A stretch of DNA of 5,125 nt from NCBI GenBank assembly GCA_947484105.1, contig CANKON010000123.1, positions 1 to 5,125 on the forward strand, given 5' to 3'. Shown here one piece after another: positions 1-5,125 of this stretch; position 1 is the stretch's first letter, and every line of letters starts with the position of its first letter. The notes under the pieces are model-generated. The model was not told the origin of the DNA and ran no database searches. It saw only the letters and a program-made list of their open reading frames with translations. This stretch comes from Methylococcaceae bacterium (lineage in GTDB: Bacteria > Pseudomonadota > Gammaproteobacteria > Methylococcales > Methylomonadaceae). Position numbers and translations under genes: made by a program.

Positions 1-168
1 ACCATTCTTTTTTCAAGCTGCAGCACTTTTGTAACCACTTTTACGTTTCCTGCGAATTGCAAAAGATGCTCTGATAGCTTTCAATTATAATTTCAAAAAT
101 CCAAATTCAAATTTCTCACAAGTGTTGAACTCGTTCATTTTTTCATGATTGCTGTTGATGGATTAAGT

Positions 169-199
169 TTGATAAAAACACACATTATGTTTCAATAAT
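169..199 (+). promoter_or_regulatory. Weak candidate promoter for the transporter operon
   Basis: A TTGATA box at 169-174 (4 of 6 to the sigma-70 -35 consensus) is followed after 19 bases by AATAAT at 194-199 (5 of 6 to the -10 consensus). The spacer is longer than the preferred 17, and the region is so AT-rich that chance matches are expected. It is offered only because the four genes from 252 need a promoter and nothing better is visible in 1-251. The stretches TTGAT at 169-173 and ATCAA at 198-202 are inverted copies flanking the putative core, which could be an operator or chance. Confidence 0.25.
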
Positions 200-251
200 C
201 AAGCTACTTTCCGTTAAATGCTAATAACACTATGAAATAGCCACCATTAAA

Positions 252-2240
252 ATGAAATTAAAAATACTCGCAATCTGCACCATACTTTTATTCGCGTGCG
301 ATTCAAAATTGAATAATCCCTATTCTGATGACGCTACGACACAATCGATTTTATATGAATCCTTCAGCGAACGCCCCAAACATTTAGATCCCGTCGCAGC
401 ATATAGTTCAAACGAATTCGCAATTATTGGGCAAGTTTATGAACCTCCATTACAATACCATTATCTAAAACGCCCTTATGAACTCACGCCGTTATCCGCT
501 GAGAAAATGCCAACGGTATGTTATTTTAATGAAAAAGGCGACGTTTTAACTAATCCAAAAGATAACGAAATTGCGTTCACCGATTACATTATCGACATCA
601 AACAAAACGTAAATTTTCAACCACATCCTGCATTTGCAAAGGATTTTTCAGCGAATTACGTTTATCACGCGCTTTCAAACGAACAAATTTCAGCCGTTAA
701 TAAAATTAGCGATTTTCAAAAAACAGGCACACGCGAATTAACCGCAGACGATTACGTTTATCAAATCAAACGGTTAGCAAATCCAAAATTGCAATCGCCG
801 ATTGCAGAAATGATGAAAAATTACATCGTGAATTTTGAGAAATTCAACGAGGCTGATTTTGGCGCACAAGTTATCAACCGTTATCAATATAAAATTCGGA
901 TTCACGGTAAATCCCCGCAATTTATTTTTTGGTTAGCGATGCCATTTTTCGCGCCGATGCCTTGGGAAGCTGATGCGTTTTATGGTCAAACAGGTTTGCG
1001 TGAAAAAAATATCACGCTTGATTGGTTTCCGATTGGTACGGGTGCGTATTTTTTAGCTGAAAATAATCCAAATCGACGAATGATTTTGCTCAAGAATCCC
1101 AATTTTCATGTTGAAAAATACCCTTCTGAAGGTGAAATTGACGATGCCAAAAATGGTTTATTAAAGGATTCAGGAAAAGCGTTGCCTTTTATTGATAAAG
1201 TCGTTTTCATGCTTGAAAAAGAAACGATTCCGTATTGGACAAAATTTCTGCAAGGTTATTACGATTTATCTGGAATTTCGTCGGACAGTTTTGACCAAGC
1301 TGTACAATTTACAGGAAGTGGCGGCGTTGCGTTGACACCTTCAATGCTCGAAAAAGGTATTCAGTTACAAACTTCTGTGACACTTTCAGATTATTATTTA
1401 GCGTTTAATATGCTCGATTCAACCGTTGGCGGTTCAAGCGAATCAGCGCGAAAATTACGGCAAGCCCTTTCAATTGCGATTGATTATGAAGAATATATTT
1501 CGATTTTCATGAATGGGCGTGGTGTTCCTGCACAAGGAATTTTGCCAGAGGGCATTTATGGTTATACGGAAGGTGAAGCGGGTGTAAATTCAGAAGTTTA
1601 TGATTGGGAAGGCAAACCAAAACGTAAAGCTATCGCCGTCGCACAAAAACTACTCGCCGAAGCTGGATATGAAAACGGCATTGACCCCAAGACAAAAGAA
1701 CCGTTAATTTTGTATTTTGATACCACATCAACCAGCACTGACGACCGACCACGCATGAATTGGTATCGTAAACAATTTGAAAAATTAGGTATAAAATTAA
1801 TCGTCCGTGCGACCGATTACAACCGTTTTCAAGAAAAACTCCGCACTGGAAACGCCCAAATTTTCTTTTTTGGTTGGAATGCGGATTATCCAGACCCCGA
1901 AAATTTTTTCTTTTTGCTTTACGGCGCACATTCCAAAGTGAAATTCAGCGGCGAAAATTCCAGCAATTATGAAAATGCAGAATTTGACCATTTATTTGAA
2001 CAAATGAGAAGCATGGATAATTCATCAGAACGCTACAAAATTATTCAAAAAATGCAGCATATTTTGCAACATGATGCCCCGTGGATATTCGGTTTTCATC
2101 CCAAAAATTTCGCGCTTTATCATCAATGGTTTCATAATTTAAAACCGAATTTGATGGCGAATAACAATTTAAAATACTTGCGTTTAGATACTAAAAAGCG
2201 TGAGGAACTACGCGAAAAATGGAATCGTCCGTTTCACTAA
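252..2240 (+). CDS. Family-5 (OppA/DppA-like) ABC transporter solute-binding lipoprotein
   Basis: Predicted solute-binding lipoprotein of the SBP_bac_5 family, which captures peptides or other small solutes in the periplasm for an ABC importer. Residues 1-15 form a short lipoprotein signal ending in the lipobox LFAC, with Cys16 as the lipidation site. Asp17 follows, which in E. coli favours retention in the inner membrane. Family landmarks appear in order: YELTPLSAEKMP at 76-87, ADDYVYQIKRLANP at 165-178, PIGTGAYFLAE at 260-270, KLRQALSIAIDYEEYI at 401-416, a G(R)G.PAQG.LP.G stretch at 422-434, and GWNADYPDPENFF at 541-553. At 662 residues it is longer than the usual 500-550; extra sequence lies around 88-165. 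The ATG at 252 is chosen because it gives an intact lipoprotein signal; no good Shine-Dalgarno precedes it. No DppBC-type permease gene is nearby, so its partner and substrate are unknown. The family call is firm, the ligand is not. Confidence 0.93.
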   Translation: MKLKILAICTILLFACDSKLNNPYSDDATTQSILYESFSERPKHLDPVAAYSSNEFAIIGQVYEPPLQYHYLKRPYELTPLSAEKMPTVCYFNEKGDVLTNPKDNEIAFTDYIIDIKQNVNFQPHPAFAKDFSANYVYHALSNEQISAVNKISDFQKTGTRELTADDYVYQIKRLANPKLQSPIAEMMKNYIVNFEKFNEADFGAQVINRYQYKIRIHGKSPQFIFWLAMPFFAPMPWEADAFYGQTGLREKNITLDWFPIGTGAYFLAENNPNRRMILLKNPNFHVEKYPSEGEIDDAKNGLLKDSGKALPFIDKVVFMLEKETIPYWTKFLQGYYDLSGISSDSFDQAVQFTGSGGVALTPSMLEKGIQLQTSVTLSDYYLAFNMLDSTVGGSSESARKLRQALSIAIDYEEYISIFMNGRGVPAQGILPEGIYGYTEGEAGVNSEVYDWEGKPKRKAIAVAQKLLAEAGYENGIDPKTKEPLILYFDTTSTSTDDRPRMNWYRKQFEKLGIKLIVRATDYNRFQEKLRTGNAQIFFFGWNADYPDPENFFFLLYGAHSKVKFSGENSSNYENAEFDHLFEQMRSMDNSSERYKIIQKMQHILQHDAPWIFGFHPKNFALYHQWFHNLKPNLMANNNLKYLRLDTKKREELREKWNRPFH

Positions 2241-2245
2241 TTAAC

Positions 2246-2252
2246 AGAGAAG
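2246..2252 (+). promoter_or_regulatory. Shine-Dalgarno that sets the start of the second binding protein
   Basis: The purine run AGAGAAG ends five bases before the ATG at 2258. An in-frame ATG at 2219 would add 13 residues and overlap the previous gene, but it would place charged residues before the signal peptide and has no ribosome site of its own. The site at 2246-2252 therefore favours 2258. Confidence 0.65.
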
Positions 2253-2257
2253 TCATT

Positions 2258-3187
2258 ATGAAAAAAATTGCAGTTTGTTTTATTTCAACTTGTTTAGTTT
2301 CAACGTCAGTTTTCGCAGAAAAAACAACTTTAAAAATTGCTGTTCAAACGTCGGGGACGTTAGATTGGGAATTGTCTGTTTTGCCTGAATCACCTAATTT
2401 TAAAATTGAAACTCAACCTGTTGCAACGTCAGAAGCGGCAAAAATAGCGTTGCAATCTGGCGCAGTTAACATAATTGTGTCGGATTTTTTGTTTGTGTCG
2501 CAAAGTCGAAATACAGGCACAGATTTTACGTTTTATCCGTATTCAAATACGTCTGGTGCGTTGGTGGTTGCGGCAAATAGTCCGATTCAAAATGTAAAAG
2601 ATTTAGTCGGTAAACGTGTTGGCATTGCGGGCGGTGAATTGGATAAAAACTGGTTACTTTTACAAGCTGTCGGCAAAAAAGAAAATCTCGATTTGAATAA
2701 ATCCATCGAAAAAACCTTTGGTGCGCCGCCTTTGATTAACGAACAACTTAAAAATAAACGTGTTGATGCTATTTTGACGCATTGGCATTTTGCCGCGCAG
2801 TTAGAATTACAAGGTTATAAACAACTTCTCGACGGCAAAGGTTTACAACAAAATTTAGGGATTTCTGACAATGTGCCTACGCTCGGTTATGTTTTCAAAG
2901 AATCGTGGGCAAATTCGCATAAAACCGAATTAAAGGCATTTTTTGCCGCAACTTCGGAAGCGAAAAATCGTTTGTGTGATGACGTTGAATTATGGAAAAA
3001 AGCAACATTAAAAATGGACAATGCGTCCGCTATTTTGCGTCAACGTTATTGTGACGGACGTGTAAATTCTTGGAATGCTGAAAATCAAAAAGCCGCGCAA
3101 AAACTTTACAGTGTTTTATTTAGTTTGAATCCAAGAGTCGGAAATTCTGAAAATTTAGCGACTGGCACATTCTGGGCTGTTGAATAA
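2258..3187 (+). CDS. Periplasmic solute-binding protein, NMT1/SsuA/TauA-like
   Basis: Predicted periplasmic binding subunit of the importer encoded by this gene and the next two. With the start at 2258 the protein has 309 residues. Residues 1-20 are a Sec signal peptide (KK, hydrophobic core, then VFA before Glu21), without a lipobox. The mature protein opens with a beta strand (LKIAVQ, 25-30). It then shows the layout of this superfamily: SEAAKIALQSGAVNIIVSD (58-76) in the first lobe, GALVVAANSPIQNVKDLVGK (100-119), the GKRVGIAGG turn (118-126), and NKRVDAILTHWHFAAQL (166-182), where a typical member has a 'G.VDA' helix. Cys240 and Cys265 near the C-terminus could form a disulfide in the periplasm. 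The gene starts 17 bases after the lipoprotein gene and ends 2 bases before the permease, so it is part of one operon. The ligand cannot be told; sulfonate, nitrate, pyrimidine-type thiamine precursors or aromatics are family possibilities. Confidence 0.9.
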   Translation: MKKIAVCFISTCLVSTSVFAEKTTLKIAVQTSGTLDWELSVLPESPNFKIETQPVATSEAAKIALQSGAVNIIVSDFLFVSQSRNTGTDFTFYPYSNTSGALVVAANSPIQNVKDLVGKRVGIAGGELDKNWLLLQAVGKKENLDLNKSIEKTFGAPPLINEQLKNKRVDAILTHWHFAAQLELQGYKQLLDGKGLQQNLGISDNVPTLGYVFKESWANSHKTELKAFFAATSEAKNRLCDDVELWKKATLKMDNASAILRQRYCDGRVNSWNAENQKAAQKLYSVLFSLNPRVGNSENLATGTFWAVE

Positions 3188-3189
3188 AA

Positions 3190-3927
3190 GTGTTTTCAAA
3201 ATTTTTACCAACGATTTCAATTTTTGCTTTTTTAATTTTGTGGCAAAGTTTGGCGATATTTTTACACAGTAATTTATTGCCTTCACCTGAAAATGTGGCG
3301 CGTATTTTTTGGCAACATTGCGAATCAGGCGAATTACCACATCATTTAAGTGTAACGCTTTGGCGTTTGGTAGTTAGTTTCGTGATTTCAATGTTTTTAG
3401 GGTGCACGATTGGTATTGCGTTAGGTTTAAATAAAAAATTGAACGCCTTTTTTGATAATTGGTTAGTGATTTTCTTGAATGTTCCTGCATTAGTCACGGT
3501 GATTCTTTGTTACGTTTGGTTTGGTTTGACGGAATCAGCGGCGATTTTGGCAGTTGTTTTAAATAAAGTACCGAATGTAATTGTGACGTTACGCGAAGGC
3601 ACGCGAGCATTAGATAAAGAATTATTGAATATGGCTAAATCTTACCGTTTCAGTCGAGTTAAAACATTACTTCACGTTATTTTGCCGCAACTACACCCAT
3701 TTTTAATGAGTGCAACCCGTTCAGGTTTGGCTTTGATTTGGAAAATTATTTTATTGGTGGAATTGCTTGGGCGTAGCGATGGCATGGGTTATCAATTGCA
3801 TTTATTTTTTCAATGGTTTGATATTGCCAGCATTTTAGCTTACACAGTCGCATTTATTGGCGTGATTCAAATTTTAGAATTTATCGTTTTAAAACCGCTC
3901 GATAATTTAGCATTACGGTGGCGATAA
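3190..3927 (+). CDS. ABC importer permease, SsuC/TauC type (BPD_transp_1)
   Basis: Inner-membrane permease subunit of a binding-protein-dependent importer, expected to work as a homodimer. The 245 residues hold about six hydrophobic segments, near 5-24, 56-80, 92-113, 115-133, 175-195 and 214-235. The LPSP sequence at 30-33 after the first segment is typical of SsuC/TauC relatives. The cytoplasmic coupling ('EAA') loop is at about 144-167, ending in HVILPQ, but the usual Gly of this loop is replaced by Arg153 (MAKSYRFSR). The start is GTG at 3190: an in-frame TGA at 3181-3183 rules out anything earlier, and only two bases separate it from the previous stop. There is no clear Shine-Dalgarno, so translation probably depends on coupling with the binding-protein gene. 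The ATPase follows after one base. Confidence 0.92.
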   Translation: MFSKFLPTISIFAFLILWQSLAIFLHSNLLPSPENVARIFWQHCESGELPHHLSVTLWRLVVSFVISMFLGCTIGIALGLNKKLNAFFDNWLVIFLNVPALVTVILCYVWFGLTESAAILAVVLNKVPNVIVTLREGTRALDKELLNMAKSYRFSRVKTLLHVILPQLHPFLMSATRSGLALIWKIILLVELLGRSDGMGYQLHLFFQWFDIASILAYTVAFIGVIQILEFIVLKPLDNLALRWR

Positions 3928-3928
3928 C

Positions 3929-4660
3929 ATGACGACCGTTCACATTCAAATTCACGAAAAAAAACATTTCGGTGCAGAAAACTCTACGATTCAAAATTTC
4001 AATTTGACCTTAAATGCAGGTGAATTTGTGTGTTTGGTTGGCCAATCAGGTTGTGGAAAAACCACATTGTTAAACAGCATCGCAGGTTTAGATTCGCACT
4101 TTTCAGGCAACATTCAAATCGGTAATAAAACGCAAAATCCAAAAATTGGTTTTGTGTTTCAGCGTCCGTGTTTATTGCCTTGGCGAACGGTACGAGAAAA
4201 TATCGAATTGGTTTTTGAAAATCAAAACGCCATTCCAAAAAAACAAATTGATGAATTGTTAAATTTGATGCAACTCACAAATTACGCAAATGCTTACCCA
4301 AAACAATTATCAGAAGGAATGAAACGGCGCGTTTCGATTATTCGCGCGTTTGCAATCAATCCCGATTTACTTTTGATGGACGAGCCGTTTGTGTCGCTTG
4401 ATGCACCGATGGCAAGAGAAGTGCGCGAATTATTGCAACAACTTTGGCAAAATCGTCCACATACCGTTTTGTTTGTGACGCACGATTTGCGCGAAGCGAT
4501 TGCCTTGGCGGATAAATTGGTTTTTTTGACCAGTTGCCCGATGCGTGTTTTAAAAGAAATCGACGTTTCGATTCCGCGTGAAAAACGCGATGCTCAAAAC
4601 GTTGAAAAATTTCGAGAGCAATTGATTCAAAATTATTCAGAATTACGCTTGCTGTTTTGA
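3929..4660 (+). CDS. ABC importer ATPase, SsuB/TauB type
   Basis: Cytoplasmic nucleotide-binding subunit that powers the importer by ATP hydrolysis, expected as a dimer on the permease. All core motifs are visible in the 243 residues: Walker A GQSGCGKTT (38-46), Q-loop VFQRPCLLPW (76-85, Gln78), signature LSEGM (127-131), Walker B LLLMDEP (147-153) with catalytic Glu152, D-loop SLD (156-158) and H-loop VTHD (183-186, His185). The PCLLPWRTV segment after the Q-loop is typical of the nitrate/sulfonate/taurine ATPases. The signature departs from the usual LSGGM/LSGGQ by Glu129, while the essential Ser128 and Gly130 are kept. The start at 3929 has GGTGG at 3917-3921 as a likely ribosome site and lies one base after the permease stop. 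The protein appears complete and functional. Confidence 0.95.
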   Translation: MTTVHIQIHEKKHFGAENSTIQNFNLTLNAGEFVCLVGQSGCGKTTLLNSIAGLDSHFSGNIQIGNKTQNPKIGFVFQRPCLLPWRTVRENIELVFENQNAIPKKQIDELLNLMQLTNYANAYPKQLSEGMKRRVSIIRAFAINPDLLLMDEPFVSLDAPMAREVRELLQQLWQNRPHTVLFVTHDLREAIALADKLVFLTSCPMRVLKEIDVSIPREKRDAQNVEKFREQLIQNYSELRLLF

Positions 4661-4670
4661 ATGATTGTGT

Positions 4671-4699
4671 TTTTGAAAATTCACGGAATAAGGTACAAT
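4671..4699 (+). promoter_or_regulatory. Promoter for rpsU
   Basis: A good -10 box, TACAAT, lies at 4694-4699. The -35 can be read as TTGAAA at 4673-4678 (spacer 15, better box) or TTTTGA at 4671-4676 (spacer 17, poorer box). Transcription would start near 4705-4707, giving a leader of about 64 bases before the S21 start codon. The promoter begins about ten bases after the ATPase stop, which separates the ribosomal operon from the transporter operon. Confidence 0.55.
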
Positions 4700-4704
4700 T
4701 ACAC

Positions 4705-4742
4705 GTTCAATTTAGGCGGTAATGATGCCGCCGAACCTTTTT
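4705..4742 (+). terminator. GC-rich hairpin plus T run in the rpsU leader (terminator or attenuator)
   Basis: GGCGGT (4715-4720) pairs with GCCGCC (4727-4732), including one G-U pair, around the six-base loop AATGAT. Directly outside it GTTC (4705-4708) pairs with GAAC (4733-4736), leaving a six-base bulge (4709-4714) on the 5' side. One C and then five T follow (4738-4742). This has the shape of an intrinsic terminator, and it is the only such structure after the ATPase gene. However, it lies downstream of the likely rpsU promoter and begins about where that transcript should start, so it could instead be a leader attenuator or a 5' stabilising stem for S21 mRNA. The pairing is seen; the role is inferred. 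Confidence 0.5.
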
Positions 4743-4769
4743 ACTCACTTAAATAATTTGGAATTTTAA

Positions 4770-5003
4770 ATGCCATCAGTAAAACTTAAAGAAAACGAAC
4801 CATTCGACATCGCTATTCGTAGATTCAAACGTGCTTGTGAAAAAGCAGGTGTTTTGGCTGAAGTGCGTCGTCGTGAAGCGTATGAAAAACCCACAACAGA
4901 ACGTAAACGTAAAGGCGCAGCAGCGGTTAAACGTCATTTGAAAAAATTGGCGCGTGAACGTTATGCGTTGAAAAACTTACGTCGCGGTCGTCCTGCGCTT
5001 TAA
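4770..5003 (+). CDS. rpsU: 30S ribosomal protein S21
   Basis: Small-subunit ribosomal protein S21, which in E. coli binds near the 3' end of 16S rRNA and takes part in translation initiation. The match is plain by eye: the ENEPFD segment, the [20 protein letters not shown] core (17-36) and [11 protein letters not shown] are almost those of E. coli S21. The protein is 77 residues and very basic. The E. coli protein has 71 and ends ARRTRLY; here the tail is [12 protein letters not shown], so the C-terminus differs and is slightly extended. The start at 4770 gives the conserved [14 protein letters not shown]-terminus and has only a weak ribosome site, GGA at 4760-4762. It is followed after three bases by yqeY, the usual gammaproteobacterial order, with dnaG and rpoD expected beyond the window. 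Confidence 0.98.
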   Translation: MPSVKLKENEPFDIAIRRFKRACEKAGVLAEVRRREAYEKPTTERKRKGAAAVKRHLKKLARERYALKNLRRGRPAL

Positions 5004-5006
5004 TTC

Positions 5007-5125
5007 ATGAGCGAATTATTAGCACACATTAAAAACGAAATGAAAGTCGCCATGAAAGGTGGCGATAAGCCGCGTCTTGGTGTCATTCGTTTGATTCTTG
5101 CCGCTGTAAAACAAATCGAAGTTGA
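5007..5125 (+). CDS. yqeY: GatB/YqeY-domain protein, 5' end only
   Basis: The first 39 codons of a YqeY-family gene, cut by the window edge; full proteins are about 150 residues. My translation begins MSELLAHIKNEMKVAMKGGD and continues with KPRLGVIRLILAAVKQIEV. This fits the YqeY N-terminus: an amphipathic helix, AMK..DK, then RLG.IRL.L.A.KQ.EV. The family shares a domain with the GatB subunit of the tRNA-dependent amidotransferase and is proposed to act in tRNA or translation-related functions, but its exact activity is not established. The ATG at 5007 is three bases after the rpsU stop, with no clear ribosome site, so translational coupling to rpsU is likely. It is probably co-transcribed from the promoter before rpsU. 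Confidence 0.9.
   Translation, partial: MSELLAHIKNEMKVAMKGGDKPRLGVIRLILAAVKQIEV

Noticed and set aside
167..204. Inverted TTGAT...ATCAA halves, considered as an FNR-like site
   Set aside because: FNR half-sites are separated by four bases, whereas these are separated by 24; the match is likely chance in AT-rich sequence.
232..240. Two-codon ORF (ATG AAA TAG) just before the first gene
   Set aside because: Such minimal ORFs arise often by chance in AT-rich DNA and nothing suggests a leader-peptide function.
1..251. Riboswitch (for example TPP) upstream of the transporter operon
   Set aside because: I could not find the conserved TPP core or any strong GC-paired structure in the region; only short AT-rich palindromes such as AATTATAATT at 83-92.
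1630..1991. Two overlapping minus-strand reading frames inside the family-5 binding-protein gene
   Set aside because: They lie wholly within a well-supported gene, have no recognisable domain or ribosome site, and their composition is that of antisense shadows.
2219..2257. Earlier ATG that would extend the second binding protein by 13 residues
   Set aside because: It would overlap the preceding gene and spoil the signal peptide; a purine-rich ribosome site sits correctly before the ATG at 2258.
3155..3340. Minus-strand reading frame across the binding-protein/permease junction
   Set aside because: It covers the coding ends of two convincing genes and shows no family features.
3999..4238. 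Minus-strand reading frame inside the ATPase gene
   Set aside because: It is antisense to the Walker A and Q-loop region and has no recognisable protein features.
4661..4769. LexA box as found near some rpsU-dnaG-rpoD operons
   Set aside because: No CTG-N10-CAG arrangement is present between the ATPase gene and rpsU.

Overview
The window looks like chromosomal DNA from an AT-rich gammaproteobacterium. The best evidence is the right edge, where a gene for ribosomal protein S21 (rpsU) is followed after three bases by the start of a YqeY-family gene. That pair opens the rpsU-yqeY-dnaG-rpoD (macromolecular synthesis) neighbourhood of many Gammaproteobacteria. The S21 N-terminal two thirds closely resembles the E. 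coli protein. Genus and species cannot be read from this sequence; AT-rich Thiotrichales or Methylococcales relatives are only a guess.

Layout. Bases 1-251 are non-coding as far as I can see, with a weak candidate promoter near 169-199 and a short basic reverse-strand reading frame at the left edge that may be the remnant of a gene. Bases 252-4660 hold four closely packed plus-strand genes: a large family-5 (OppA/DppA-like) solute-binding lipoprotein; a second, unrelated solute-binding protein of the NMT1/SsuA/TauA type with a Sec signal peptide; an SsuC/TauC-type membrane permease; and an SsuB/TauB-type ATPase. The gaps are 17, 2 and 1 bases, so they almost certainly share one transcript. 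Bases 4661-4769 carry a promoter-like sequence and a GC-rich hairpin followed by a T run. Then come rpsU (4770-5003) and the 5' end of yqeY (5007 to the edge).

How they work together. Genes 2-4 form a complete small-molecule importer: binding protein, permease dimer and ATPase dimer. The substrate cannot be named; sulfonates, nitrate, thiamine precursors and aromatic acids are all used by this superfamily. The first gene is the odd one, because family-5 binding proteins normally serve a DppBC-type permease pair, which is not present here. It may serve a transporter encoded elsewhere, or it may be linked in function to the downstream importer.

I found no clear novel system. The items most worth a second look are the pairing of two unrelated binding proteins in one operon, the rpsU leader hairpin that can be read either as a terminator or as a regulatory leader, and matching departures from consensus in the permease coupling loop and the ATPase signature motif.
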